A DNA stretch of 64,000 nt from Candidatus Fermentibacteraceae bacterium (GTDB lineage: Bacteria; Fermentibacterota; Fermentibacteria; Fermentibacterales; JCC-6): NCBI GenBank assembly GCA_016744855.1, contig JADGDO010000012.1:1-64000 (forward strand), read 5' to 3'. Under the pieces are notes generated by a model that had not been told where the DNA came from, did no database searches, and worked only from the letters and a program-made list of their open reading frames with translations. This document shows positions 34,387 through 42,073 of this stretch, piece by piece; the first letter of the stretch is position 1, and every line of letters begins with the position of its first letter. A program made the position numbers and the translations under genes.

Positions 34387-35687
34387 TGAATTTCTTGTTT
34401 ATTGTTATTATGCTCGGATCAGGTTTTACTACCGATCACGAAGAGAATACTACAATGGTTTACCCACCCTACGGACACTGTATGGGTATCTATCGAGCAG
34501 GTCAGGACCAACTCAGCATGCTTCTCGGAGGGATGCTCCATTTCGATGATCCTCAGGGGCTGGCTGCAGTCCTTCCTGAAGAATGGGATACCCCTGACTC
34601 CGGGGATGACGATGAACTTGCTGTCTATGGTGTTAACAGTGGAACAGGTCATGTAATTTACAATGCTTCTATGTATGCTCTCGGTTTTTATGGTGGAACC
34701 GGTAGTGGAGCCGATGAACTCTCTTCTCCTCATGGTATTGCTGCTACCGAAACCGGAAGAGTTTATGTCGCCGATACCGGTAACCGCAGGGTTGCCGTGC
34801 TGAAAAGATCAGGTCAGAGGATTTCTCCTGAATCATTTATTGAAGGGTTTGTAGAACCCTGGGATGTCGCCATCGACGGTAGATACATCTGGATTACAGA
34901 CAGAGCTGCCGGAACTCTCTCCAGGTACACTTCGGCTACTGATGCGAATCCGGTTGTGGTATCTGTTAACATGCCCAGGGGGGTTGCAGCTACCGGTTTT
35001 GGTGAATACACAAGTGGCCATTCTGCATGCCAGGTTGTGATTACTGATGACGGAGCGAATCTTGCTAAATTTGTTGATGGTTCGGTTACCGCAACAGCTG
35101 ACCTTTCACGTTGCGGGGGCAGTTTCTTTAACTATGTTGAGTTGGATTACCACGGAAATGTCTGGGTAACAGATTCAATTGCATGCAAAATACATAAATT
35201 TGACTCTGACCTGAACTATCTTGATAGCTGGGGTCAGGGATACGGCGACGCTGATGACAGTTTTCTTCATCCAACAGGACTCGCAATTTGGGACAGGTTC
35301 GGCCAGATATTTGTTGCAGAAAGCTCCGGTGCGAGGTATTTCTGGCTGGGAGCAGACATCAGAAATCTGAGTTTTTCAAGCGATGCCAGTGGATGCTCTG
35401 TGTCTGGAAGACTTACAGAAAAAGCAACTGTCGTTGCTAACGTTTATTCGCAGGATGGTTCCGTTGCAAGAAATCTTTATACGGGAAGAATGTCTCCCGG
35501 TAATTTTGAGTTAGAATGGGATGGAACTAGGTTGCAAGGGGATCGTGTAATTGAAGGCGAGTATACGCTTTCAGTAAACATTGAACCCATTTACTCCAGC
35601 AGAACCTATTTTGACAAGACCTGGCAACGCGAATTCCATATGGATGGTTCTGAGGAGGGACAAGCTACCCAGGGAGAACGAATCTGA
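34383..35687 (+). CDS. Secreted NHL-type beta-propeller with FlgD-like Ig domain
   Basis: 434 residues from ATG 34383, overlapping the transglycosylase stop (ATGATGA). A short signal peptide (FLFIVIMLGSGF) is present. The middle part has NHL-repeat strings such as PHGIAATETGRVYVADTGNR, PWDVAIDGRYIWITD and HPTGLAIWDRFGQIFVAES, giving a beta-propeller. The last 80 residues form a FlgD-type Ig domain (MSPGNFELEWDG, GEYTLSVNI), common in proteins exported by FCB bacteria. Its job is unknown. Binding of cell-wall or extracellular ligands is possible. Confidence 0.8.
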   Translation: MMNFLFIVIMLGSGFTTDHEENTTMVYPPYGHCMGIYRAGQDQLSMLLGGMLHFDDPQGLAAVLPEEWDTPDSGDDDELAVYGVNSGTGHVIYNASMYALGFYGGTGSGADELSSPHGIAATETGRVYVADTGNRRVAVLKRSGQRISPESFIEGFVEPWDVAIDGRYIWITDRAAGTLSRYTSATDANPVVVSVNMPRGVAATGFGEYTSGHSACQVVITDDGANLAKFVDGSVTATADLSRCGGSFFNYVELDYHGNVWVTDSIACKIHKFDSDLNYLDSWGQGYGDADDSFLHPTGLAIWDRFGQIFVAESSGARYFWLGADIRNLSFSSDASGCSVSGRLTEKATVVANVYSQDGSVARNLYTGRMSPGNFELEWDGTRLQGDRVIEGEYTLSVNIEPIYSSRTYFDKTWQREFHMDGSEEGQATQGERI

Positions 35688-36883
35688 AATACGCAGCTCT
35701 GGCAATTCTGTTCTTGTTATCTGCTTTCTTCAGCGGAACAGAAACAGCCTGCTTCAGCTTAAGCCACCTTCAGAAAGAAAGAATGCTTTCAACAGCCGGG
35801 GGAAGAAGAGCGTTAAAGCTTCTTGCTAATCCCGGCAGACTTCTTACCTCTATACTATTGGGTAACACCTTTGTTAACGTGGGTGCATCCTCACTTGCAG
35901 CCGGTATAGCTGCTGACCTTATCCCCGGACCTCTTGGACTCGGTGTAGGTGTTCTTGTTATGACTTTTTTGCTTCTTGTTTTTGGTGAGATAACTCCAAA
36001 AACTCTTGCCAGAAGGAAAAACAGAGAGTGGATTGAAGCATCCTCTCCAATCATCGGGCTGATGTTACGGCTGCTATCACCTGCCGCTGGATTTTTGACA
36101 TATCCTGCTAATCTTGCAGACAAACTTATCACCGGCAGAGAAGGCTCTGATGGTTATATGACAACCGAGTTATACATCCTCATGGAAATGGCTCAGGATG
36201 AGGGAGTTCTGGGAGGAGAGGCTGCAACTGCTGTTGCGATTCTTGAGCTTGATGAACGTCACTGTGTTTCTGCTATGGTCCCTCGCGAGAAGGTTCTTGC
36301 CTTTATGTCCGACTGGAGTGTCGACAAGATAAAGCAGGAAGCTGAGAAGAGCTCACAGACTGCTTATCCATACATTGATGTATCCTCAGGGTTAATGACC
36401 GGTCTGGTGGATGTGAAAGATTTACTCGGTATGAACAAGTTTGTTATACGCACGGTCCCTTTCTTTCCCGAATCGGCAAGATTGAGCACAGTTTTGGCTG
36501 ATTTGAGGGCATCCGACTGCCGGATGGGTGCAGTCATTGATGAGTATGGAGACTGGACAGGAATAATTTCGATTGCCGACATTCTTGAGAGAGCCGTATT
36601 TGCCAGCGCAGCCGGTGTTCCGCTACCTGAGGGGGTTGATCGCAGTGGTGATGGTTTTGTTATTCCCGCGACTCTTTCTGTAGACACACTCGCTTCTCTG
36701 CTTAACTCTGATGATCTAAAAGCAAAGTATGCAGAATCTTGTGGCGGTCTGCTTCAGGAAATCACAGGCAGGCTTCCCAGCGAGGGCGAAGTAATAGAGT
36801 TTGCCGGTTATTCTTTCCGGATAATCAAAGTGGAAGTTAACTCTCTTGAAAGAATATTTGTCGAGAGAACGGAGAATTCATGA
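35684..36883 (+). CDS. DUF21/CBS/CorC-type transporter, probable CTG start
   Basis: 399 residues if translation begins at CTG 35684, whose last two bases are the TG of the upstream TGA stop (CTGA). AGGGAG at 35671-35676 lies 7 bases before it. The first standard start in frame, TTG 35714, would cut away half of the first membrane helix (KYAALAILFLLSAFFSGTE). DUF21 (CNNM) transmembrane domain to about residue 170, a CBS pair at 195-310 (MVPREKVLAF, VIDEYGDWTGIISIADIL), and a CorC_HlyC domain at the end (GYSFRIIKVE). Family members export magnesium or other divalent cations. An immediate paralogue follows. Confidence 0.85.
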   Translation: MKYAALAILFLLSAFFSGTETACFSLSHLQKERMLSTAGGRRALKLLANPGRLLTSILLGNTFVNVGASSLAAGIAADLIPGPLGLGVGVLVMTFLLLVFGEITPKTLARRKNREWIEASSPIIGLMLRLLSPAAGFLTYPANLADKLITGREGSDGYMTTELYILMEMAQDEGVLGGEAATAVAILELDERHCVSAMVPREKVLAFMSDWSVDKIKQEAEKSSQTAYPYIDVSSGLMTGLVDVKDLLGMNKFVIRTVPFFPESARLSTVLADLRASDCRMGAVIDEYGDWTGIISIADILERAVFASAAGVPLPEGVDRSGDGFVIPATLSVDTLASLLNSDDLKAKYAESCGGLLQEITGRLPSEGEVIEFAGYSFRIIKVEVNSLERIFVERTENS

Positions 36884-37800
36884 TCAGCTTTCTTATCTTC
36901 ACGGGAGCTTGTTTTCTTGCCGCTTTTTGCAGTGCATCTGAAACTGCGATTTCTGCTGCCGGTAAAATTCAAATAGCTGCTCAGGGTAAGAAGGGAGCAC
37001 GTGCACTCTGGTTCATGGAGAAACCTGCCCGTTACCTGGCCACAACCCTGGTTGGTACGAACATAGGAGTTGTACTCACCTCCACCATCAGTAACGGCTG
37101 GGGTGTTCAAATGGGGGGAATCTGGCAGCTTCTTTTTGCCTTCGGAACTGCACTGTTTCTGCTTGTTTTTGCAGAGATTACACCCAAGCAGCTTGCTCTT
37201 TTCAGAAGCAACAGATTTTCGGTAGTCGCTTCCCCTGTTCTTTACATTTTCCGCATGATAATGTTTCCATTGATTGCCACAGCAACAGCAATTTCCAACC
37301 TTGTGGCAGGATCTGATTCCGACGAAAGATTTTTCGAAAGCCGGGAGGAAGTGAAAGGACTTCTTCTTTCCGCAGGTGGTAGAAAGGGCAGACTTGCCTC
37401 CGTCGTGATCAGCATGGCTGATACCTTTGTTAGTGACTACTCAAAAGAATTGACAGGTTTTCCAGGAGTCGACTCAGCTGTTACGAAGAAGGATGCAGTT
37501 GAATTGCTCATCAATTCTGGGGAAAACCTGATTCTGGTCTGGGAAAAAGTCGGGGTTACTCTTATAGGTGCGGTAAAAAGCGCAGCGCTTGTCCGTTGGA
37601 ACGGGGAGGGCTCGATCACAAGAATATCGGTTGGGTTGCCCTATTTCGATGGAAGAACCCCTCCACTAAAGGTTCTCTCTGAACTATGGCGTTCAGGAGC
37701 CAGGGCGGCGGTTCTTCTGGATGAAACTGGTCAGCCTTCAAATCTGGTGACCGCTGAAATGTTGTTAACCTATCTTATCCCTGAACAAGTCAATGACTGA
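36880..37800 (+). CDS. Second DUF21-domain protein (shortened CBS region)
   Basis: 306 residues, ATGA overlap with the previous gene. The DUF21 membrane domain is clear (FCSASETAISAAGKIQIA, ETIN-like GTNIGVVLTS, FAEITPKQLA). The region after residue 170 keeps CBS-like remnants but is shorter and ends without a CorC_HlyC domain. Tandem DUF21 pairs of this kind are common and may form a heterodimer, with the first partner carrying the regulatory domains. Confidence 0.83.
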   Translation: MISFLIFTGACFLAAFCSASETAISAAGKIQIAAQGKKGARALWFMEKPARYLATTLVGTNIGVVLTSTISNGWGVQMGGIWQLLFAFGTALFLLVFAEITPKQLALFRSNRFSVVASPVLYIFRMIMFPLIATATAISNLVAGSDSDERFFESREEVKGLLLSAGGRKGRLASVVISMADTFVSDYSKELTGFPGVDSAVTKKDAVELLINSGENLILVWEKVGVTLIGAVKSAALVRWNGEGSITRISVGLPYFDGRTPPLKVLSELWRSGARAAVLLDETGQPSNLVTAEMLLTYLIPEQVND

Positions 37801-39403
37801 TTTCAACCCACTCACCGGTCTGCCTGGAAACTCTTCTATTCAGAAGAATCTCCGGAACCTGGTGATTGATGGTGGCAGCATCGCTGCATACGTTGATATT
37901 ATTGATTTCAAACCATTCAACGATTATTATGGATTCGCTCTCGGTGACTCTGTCATTCGAAGGTTGGGTCAGATTCTAGAGGAATCGATCCGGGGATTTT
38001 TTGTTGGGCACATCGGTGGTGATGATTTTATCTGTATTGGAAAGGGCGATAGCTTTACCTCCGGTGTTGAAAACGCAAGGCAGAAGTTCCGAAGTATTGC
38101 TCCTCGATTTTATACTGCTCGTGATCGAGAGCTGGGTGGGATTGAAACTTTTGACAGAGAAGGCAGTTACAGATTTCTTCCTCTTCTTGATGTCGCTATT
38201 GTGTACACTGATTCCGATGAGGTAGATGTTACGGTGGAGACCCTTGCCAGAAAAGCAGGACAAACAAAGAAGCTGCTAAAGGGTGAACAGATTGCAGAAT
38301 CTGTTTTCCCGGTTCTTAAAAGAGCGCTGGAGAATGGATACCCTGTAGAAAACACAAAAGCACTTGTTGAAGCATGTGGAGTTTTGCGTGAAGAGAAGGC
38401 TGTTCCAGTTCTGGCGGGAATACTAAACGGAAAGTTTAGCTGGAGCCTTAGGAAGAGTGCAGCTCTTGCGCTTGGGCACATAGGTAATGCTCGATGTACA
38501 GAGCTTCTTAAGGTTGCACTCCTCGACTCGAACCCTCATGTGAGAACGAGATCTGTTGATGGGTTGGTGATATCAATGGGCAGAAAATCCGGTCCTCTTA
38601 TCGCTCCTCTTCTTCGGGACGAATCAACATGGGTCAGAAGAGCTGCTCTGCGCGGAATCGGATACGCCGGCTGGCACAACGGAATACACTTCCTTAAAGC
38701 GGCGGCTACCTCTGTCGCTCTCGGGAGATCAATCAATACTTCCCGGGAAAGAAGCGCCGCTCTCGAGGGTCTGGCTATGCTTGGTCCCTCAGAGGAAGCA
38801 ACATTTCTTGCTGAGCTGTACAGCACTCCCGGATATTTTCCTAGAAATGAAGCTTACAGCGCTCTCTGTTCTGTAGGAACAGATATTGCAGCAGACGCAG
38901 TTATCGGACGAAAAGGCAGTATACCCCGGATTCTAAATCTGTTTGGAATGAGTGAGTCCAACTTGAGGAAGCTGGAAGTGATAGCGAAGGAATCGCTTAC
39001 GGGTAGCGTTGCGGAAGTTTCAGGAGCATTGAGATTTCTTGAAGGTTTTTCCCCTGAGTTCAGAGATTCAACTGTTGCTGAACTGAGGAATTGCCTTGGT
39101 AGTTTCTCAGGCGACATATTCAGGCGGTTGGTTATTCTTTTAGACAGTAGGGGGATTGCAGCTGACAGGTCATGTATTGCAAGGATCGCCAACAGAATTA
39201 GTTCTGGTCAGCAAATAGGAACTCCGGCTCTCTGCGCTTTCCTTGGATGGGTTGCCAGAAGGGGAGGAGTCTCACCGGGAAGTCTACTGAATGCATTCCT
39301 GAGGGGCGACAGGAGGGCGGTAGCGGCTTCTGCAGCCCTTACTGTAAGAGCTATTGCGTCCAGGGACTTGACGCAGGTGAAAAATGGAGAGACAATTAGC
39401 TAA
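37793..39403 (+). CDS. GGDEF-like domain fused to HEAT repeats
   Basis: 536 residues, overlapping the previous gene by 8 bases. The N-terminal domain (1-165) follows the GGDEF pattern: FNPLTGLPGNSSI, AYVDIIDFKPFNDYYGFALG (metal-binding Asp and nucleotide contacts) and IGGDDFICIG, where GGDEF is replaced by GGDDF. Residues about 190-420 contain HEAT repeats (LRKSAALALGHIG, SNPHVRTRSVDGL, ESTWVRRAALRGIGYAG). A diguanylate cyclase with reduced or altered activity, or a degenerate nucleotide sensor, is likely. The HEAT part would link it to a partner, in the style of the P-loop/HEAT/PP2C protein at 5.5-9.1 kb. Confidence 0.8.
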   Translation: MTDFNPLTGLPGNSSIQKNLRNLVIDGGSIAAYVDIIDFKPFNDYYGFALGDSVIRRLGQILEESIRGFFVGHIGGDDFICIGKGDSFTSGVENARQKFRSIAPRFYTARDRELGGIETFDREGSYRFLPLLDVAIVYTDSDEVDVTVETLARKAGQTKKLLKGEQIAESVFPVLKRALENGYPVENTKALVEACGVLREEKAVPVLAGILNGKFSWSLRKSAALALGHIGNARCTELLKVALLDSNPHVRTRSVDGLVISMGRKSGPLIAPLLRDESTWVRRAALRGIGYAGWHNGIHFLKAAATSVALGRSINTSRERSAALEGLAMLGPSEEATFLAELYSTPGYFPRNEAYSALCSVGTDIAADAVIGRKGSIPRILNLFGMSESNLRKLEVIAKESLTGSVAEVSGALRFLEGFSPEFRDSTVAELRNCLGSFSGDIFRRLVILLDSRGIAADRSCIARIANRISSGQQIGTPALCAFLGWVARRGGVSPGSLLNAFLRGDRRAVAASAALTVRAIASRDLTQVKNGETIS

Positions 39404-39428
39404 TCAAAGTCTATCCGAAAGGTGTTCA

Positions 39429-40571
39429 ATGAGCGAAAATGTACGTGAATTGCTGGCTCAGTTACGTATATCTGACGAACCTCAGCTTTCTGCTTTTCTT
39501 CCTGACGCTGAAGGTCAGAATGTTATTTTGAGAAATCTTCCATGCGCTCTTATCGTACAGGATTCCGATGAAGGTGTGGTTCTCGAACTAAATGATTATG
39601 CTCTCGACTTGTTCGGCGTGCAAAGATTTTCGCTTATCGGTAAAACACTTAAATCAATCGGTCTTCTAATGGACATCAACCGTGATTCCACCTTAACCTC
39701 TCCGGGAAGCCCTGCGCAAGGTTCAATCAAAGATTCCAGCGGTACTTCAATTCCTGTCCTTATACTGCAAAGAAGGGTTCGCCTTAGCGGTAGAAAAGCT
39801 GATGTGATTCTTTCTATTGATTCAACTCTTTTGGGCGGGAGTCGCACTGCAGAGGCCAGTTTTGATCTTTTCAAGAGAGCATTTTCCGAATCAAAAACTG
39901 CATATGTATTTTCCAAGATAGTTGGTGGAGCTCTTGAGAGAGATCTTGAGGTCGTTGAATTCGGTGGAGATATTCCTGAAGAACTGAGTGAAAAAATCGT
40001 CGCTGGATCATCAATTTCTGATGCATTTACACCCGTCAATGCAGCACGAGTAGTGGAAAATGCAATCATTCTATCGAGGAATGGTGGAGAGAAATTACTC
40101 GAACTGAAAAAATGCCAACCAATTAAAATGTATGCCAATCCCGTTGGCCAGGTGCTTCTTATTTTCCCGCCAGAAGACTGTGAGAAAAAGGCGATCAGGG
40201 CTAAAACAACTCAACTCAGTTCCGGAATGCAGCGATCTGTCCTGTACATCGCTTCCAGTGTTTCAGCCAGAAATGCCGGAAAGGGAATGCTGGAGATGAT
40301 AGGATTCCATGTAACCGATATGGAGTCACCTTCAACAGCCCGGATAATTCTGGATGAAAATCCGGGAAGATTTCATTTTGTAGTATGTGAGGAATTCACC
40401 GATGACCCGGATCTTCCTGATCTTGCCTTTGAACTGGAGAGGGCAGGAATAGGTCTGATTCTTGTAACAAATCAAGAATTTGTGCATGAAGGGAATTTGA
40501 AGATCGTGAAATTCGCTCCGCCTGTAAGCATAAATCTTCTCGCATCAGCGGTTTCTCAAGTGAATAATTAA
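39429..40571 (+). CDS. PAS-domain protein with receiver-like C-terminus
   Basis: 380 residues from ATG 39429, with AAAGGTG 5 bases upstream. ATG 39384 is an in-frame alternative overlapping the previous gene. An N-terminal PAS domain (about 40-110: CALIVQDSDEGVVLELNDYA) and a second, less clear PAS-like part. The last 110 residues (SVLYIASSVSARNAGKGMLE onward, with FHFVVCEEF and GIGLILVTN) match the beta-alpha pattern of a receiver, with the phospho-Asp position occupied by Cys/Glu. It could be a pseudo-receiver. No DNA-binding domain or kinase is seen. Confidence 0.65.
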   Translation: MSENVRELLAQLRISDEPQLSAFLPDAEGQNVILRNLPCALIVQDSDEGVVLELNDYALDLFGVQRFSLIGKTLKSIGLLMDINRDSTLTSPGSPAQGSIKDSSGTSIPVLILQRRVRLSGRKADVILSIDSTLLGGSRTAEASFDLFKRAFSESKTAYVFSKIVGGALERDLEVVEFGGDIPEELSEKIVAGSSISDAFTPVNAARVVENAIILSRNGGEKLLELKKCQPIKMYANPVGQVLLIFPPEDCEKKAIRAKTTQLSSGMQRSVLYIASSVSARNAGKGMLEMIGFHVTDMESPSTARIILDENPGRFHFVVCEEFTDDPDLPDLAFELERAGIGLILVTNQEFVHEGNLKIVKFAPPVSINLLASAVSQVNN

Positions 40572-40602
40572 CATTGTTGATGTTGCATCTCAGATGAGAA
40601 TG

Positions 40603-40688
40603 TGGTACCGGAGGAGGGACTTGAACCCTCACACCTCGAAAGGTAACGGATTTTGAGTCCGTCGCGTCTGCCATTCCGCCACTCCGGC
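40603..40688 (-). tRNA. tRNA-Leu (CAA)
   Basis: On the minus strand: acceptor GCCGGAG pairs with CTCCGGT (a G1-U72 wobble). D-arm GGCGGAATGGCAGACGC. The anticodon stem ACGGA/TCCGT around CTCAAAA gives anticodon CAA. A long class II variable arm is followed by T-arm GGTTCAAGTCC. Discriminator A and encoded CCA. It is divergent from the tRNA-Met gene. Confidence 0.94.
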
Positions 40689-40698
40689 ACGAAGGTGG

Positions 40699-40727
40699 AA
40701 TGTAATTGATATCTTCTCTGACGGCAA
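40699..40727 (-). promoter_or_regulatory. Promoter of tRNA-Leu (minus strand)
   Basis: On the minus strand TTGCCG (40722-40727), 17-bp spacer, TACATT (40699-40704), about 11 bp before the tRNA 5' end. Only two bases separate it from the divergent promoter at 40730. Confidence 0.6.
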
Positions 40728-40729
40728 CC

Positions 40730-40758
40730 TTGACAGAATGACTGAAATAGGGTAAATT
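40730..40758 (+). promoter_or_regulatory. Promoter of the tRNA-Met/tRNA-Val unit
   Basis: TTGACA (40730-40735), 17-bp spacer, TAAATT (40753-40758), 12 bp before tRNA-Met. Same hexamers as the rpsT promoter. Confidence 0.75.
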
Positions 40759-40769
40759 TCGCCTTCAAT

Positions 40770-40846
40770 GGGCCCATAGCTCAGTTGGCTAGAGCCACCG
40801 GCTCATAACCGGTCGGTCCCTGGTTCGAGTCCAGGTGGGCCCACCA
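40770..40846 (+). tRNA. tRNA-Met (CAU), elongator type
   Basis: Acceptor GGGCCCA pairs with TGGGCCC (40836-40842). Anticodon stem ACCGG/CCGGT around CTCATAA gives CAU. The sequence style matches elongator tRNA-Met. A lysidine-modified tRNA-Ile2 is the less likely alternative. CCA is encoded. Confidence 0.92.
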
Positions 40847-40863
40847 TTTTACTATTAAATGAA

Positions 40864-40939
40864 GGGCGGGTAGCTCAGTTGGTAGAGCACAAGCTTCACA
40901 CGTTTGGGGTCGCAGGTTCGATCCCTGTCTCGCCCACCA
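40864..40939 (+). tRNA. tRNA-Val (CAC)
   Basis: Acceptor GGGCGGG pairs with CTCGCCC (40929-40935, one G-U). Anticodon stem CAAGC/GTTTG around TTCACAC gives anticodon CAC. Encoded CCA. It is 17 bp after tRNA-Met and is followed by a terminator. Confidence 0.93.
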
Positions 40940-40945
40940 GTAAAT

Positions 40946-40971
40946 CGGACACCCGTACGGTGTCCGTTTTT
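40946..40971 (+). terminator. Intrinsic terminator of the tRNA-Met/Val unit
   Basis: CGGACACC / GGTGTCCG around CGTAC, followed by five T residues. Confidence 0.88.
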
Positions 40972-41001
40972 CTATATACATAGAAATTGGATGGTTTTAC
41001 A

Positions 41002-41715
41002 ATGGAAGAATTCATAGCTCGACTTCTGGATCTTCAAGACTGTGACAGAGATATAGACAGATTGAAGGCTGATTTAAAGTCAATACCGGAGGAACGAAAG
41101 ATACACAGAATGGATACAGAAGGGCACGAAGCGAAATTCAACCTCTTCAAAGAGAGCATGGATGCTATAAAGAAGAAGCAGAAGAAGCTCGCGACTGACA
41201 AGACTGATAATACTGCAAGAATTGCAGAATACAAAAGCAGACTTCTTACATTGAAATCAAATTCGGAATACACTGCAATGCTTAAGCAGATTGCTAACAC
41301 CGAAAAAATGAATGACCAGATCGACAACATGATACTTGAGGCAATGTATGAGGAAGACGAGGCTTCTCAAGAGCTCGATAGAGCGGTGAAGGAGCGTGAC
41401 AGAGCTGTTAAAAGATCGAAGATCCGCGAGGAAAGCCTCAATGAAAAGCTTCAAGAGCTCGAAGCTAAACTTGCCGATATTGAGATAAAACGTTCCAGTA
41501 TTGCTGCAAAAGTGGAACCCAGGCAGCTTAAAGTTTATGACAAAGCAAGAAGTTCAGGACACAGAGAAATCGTAACCGGGATTAAGCACTGCTCTTGTGG
41601 AGGATGTCTCACGAAAATACCTCCTCAGAAAGCCGGCGAGATAAAAGGTGGAAAAACTTACGTTTGTCCCCTTTGTGGTAGCTATGTAGTTTGGACTTCT
41701 GACAGTTCTTTTTAA
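41002..41715 (+). CDS. Coiled-coil C4 zinc-ribbon protein (COG1579/DUF164 family)
   Basis: 237 residues from ATG 41002 (TTG 40987 is an alternative). Residues 1-180 form a long charged coiled coil (LLDLQDCDRDIDRLKADL at the start). The C-terminus is a zinc ribbon with CSCGG and CPLCGSYVVW. Members of COG1579 bind nucleic acids or ribosome-related partners. The exact role is unsettled. Its end carries the rnpB promoter. Confidence 0.88.
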   Translation: MEEFIARLLDLQDCDRDIDRLKADLKSIPEERKIHRMDTEGHEAKFNLFKESMDAIKKKQKKLATDKTDNTARIAEYKSRLLTLKSNSEYTAMLKQIANTEKMNDQIDNMILEAMYEEDEASQELDRAVKERDRAVKRSKIREESLNEKLQELEAKLADIEIKRSSIAAKVEPRQLKVYDKARSSGHREIVTGIKHCSCGGCLTKIPPQKAGEIKGGKTYVCPLCGSYVVWTSDSSF

Positions 41716-41718
41716 TAC
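41691..41718 (+). promoter_or_regulatory. rnpB: Promoter of rnpB
   Basis: TTGGAC (41691-41696), 16-bp spacer, TAATAC (41713-41718). The predicted start falls within a base or two of the RNA 5' end at 41726. The -10 overlaps the stop codon of the zinc-ribbon gene. Confidence 0.65.
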
Positions 41719-41725
41719 ATGATGG

Positions 41726-42070
41726 AGCATCCGGCCGGGCGGACGGCTGCGGGATTCAAGTGAATTTCGAGGAAAGTCCGGGCTCCACGGGGCAGGACGC
41801 AGGGGAAATCCCTGGTGCAGTAATGCAGGGACAGTGCCACAGAAACGATACCTGATCCGGTTTACCGGTATCAAGGGTGAAAAGCAGGCAAACCCCGTCC
41901 GGTGCAAGGCCAAATAGGGAGAGTAGTTCCATACGGAACTGGGAGGCGGCCCGTCTTCTTTGCTCTTCGGGTTGGCCGCTGGAGGTGTTCGGTAACGAGC
42001 ACCCAAGATGGATAGCCGTCACTGTTTTCACTAACAGGACAGGACCCGGCTTACAGCCCGACCGGATGCT
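41726..42070 (+). ncRNA. rnpB: RNase P RNA, bacterial type A
   Basis: The terminal P1 helix is AGCATCCGG (41726-41734) with CCGGATGCT (42062-42070). Conserved core strings are present: GAGGAAAGTCCGGGC from 41769 (P4 5' strand), ACAGAAA near 41839, GGTGCAAGGCC near 41901, and AAGATGGATAGCCG near 42005 (CR V, P4 3' strand). Total length about 345 nt fits type A. It is the catalytic RNA for tRNA 5' processing. No gene for RnpA is in this window. Confidence 0.96.
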
Positions 42071-42073
42071 TTA

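Noticed and set aside
35684-35713. Frameshift or truncated gene upstream of the DUF21 gene
   Set aside because: A CTG start with a good binding site explains the missing first helix without any frame change.
40781-40981. Minus-strand open frame across the tRNA-Met/Val genes
   Set aside because: It is the complement of the two tRNAs; proteins of this type are common false annotations.
41554-42031. Minus-strand open frames across rnpB
   Set aside because: They are translations of the structured RNA gene.
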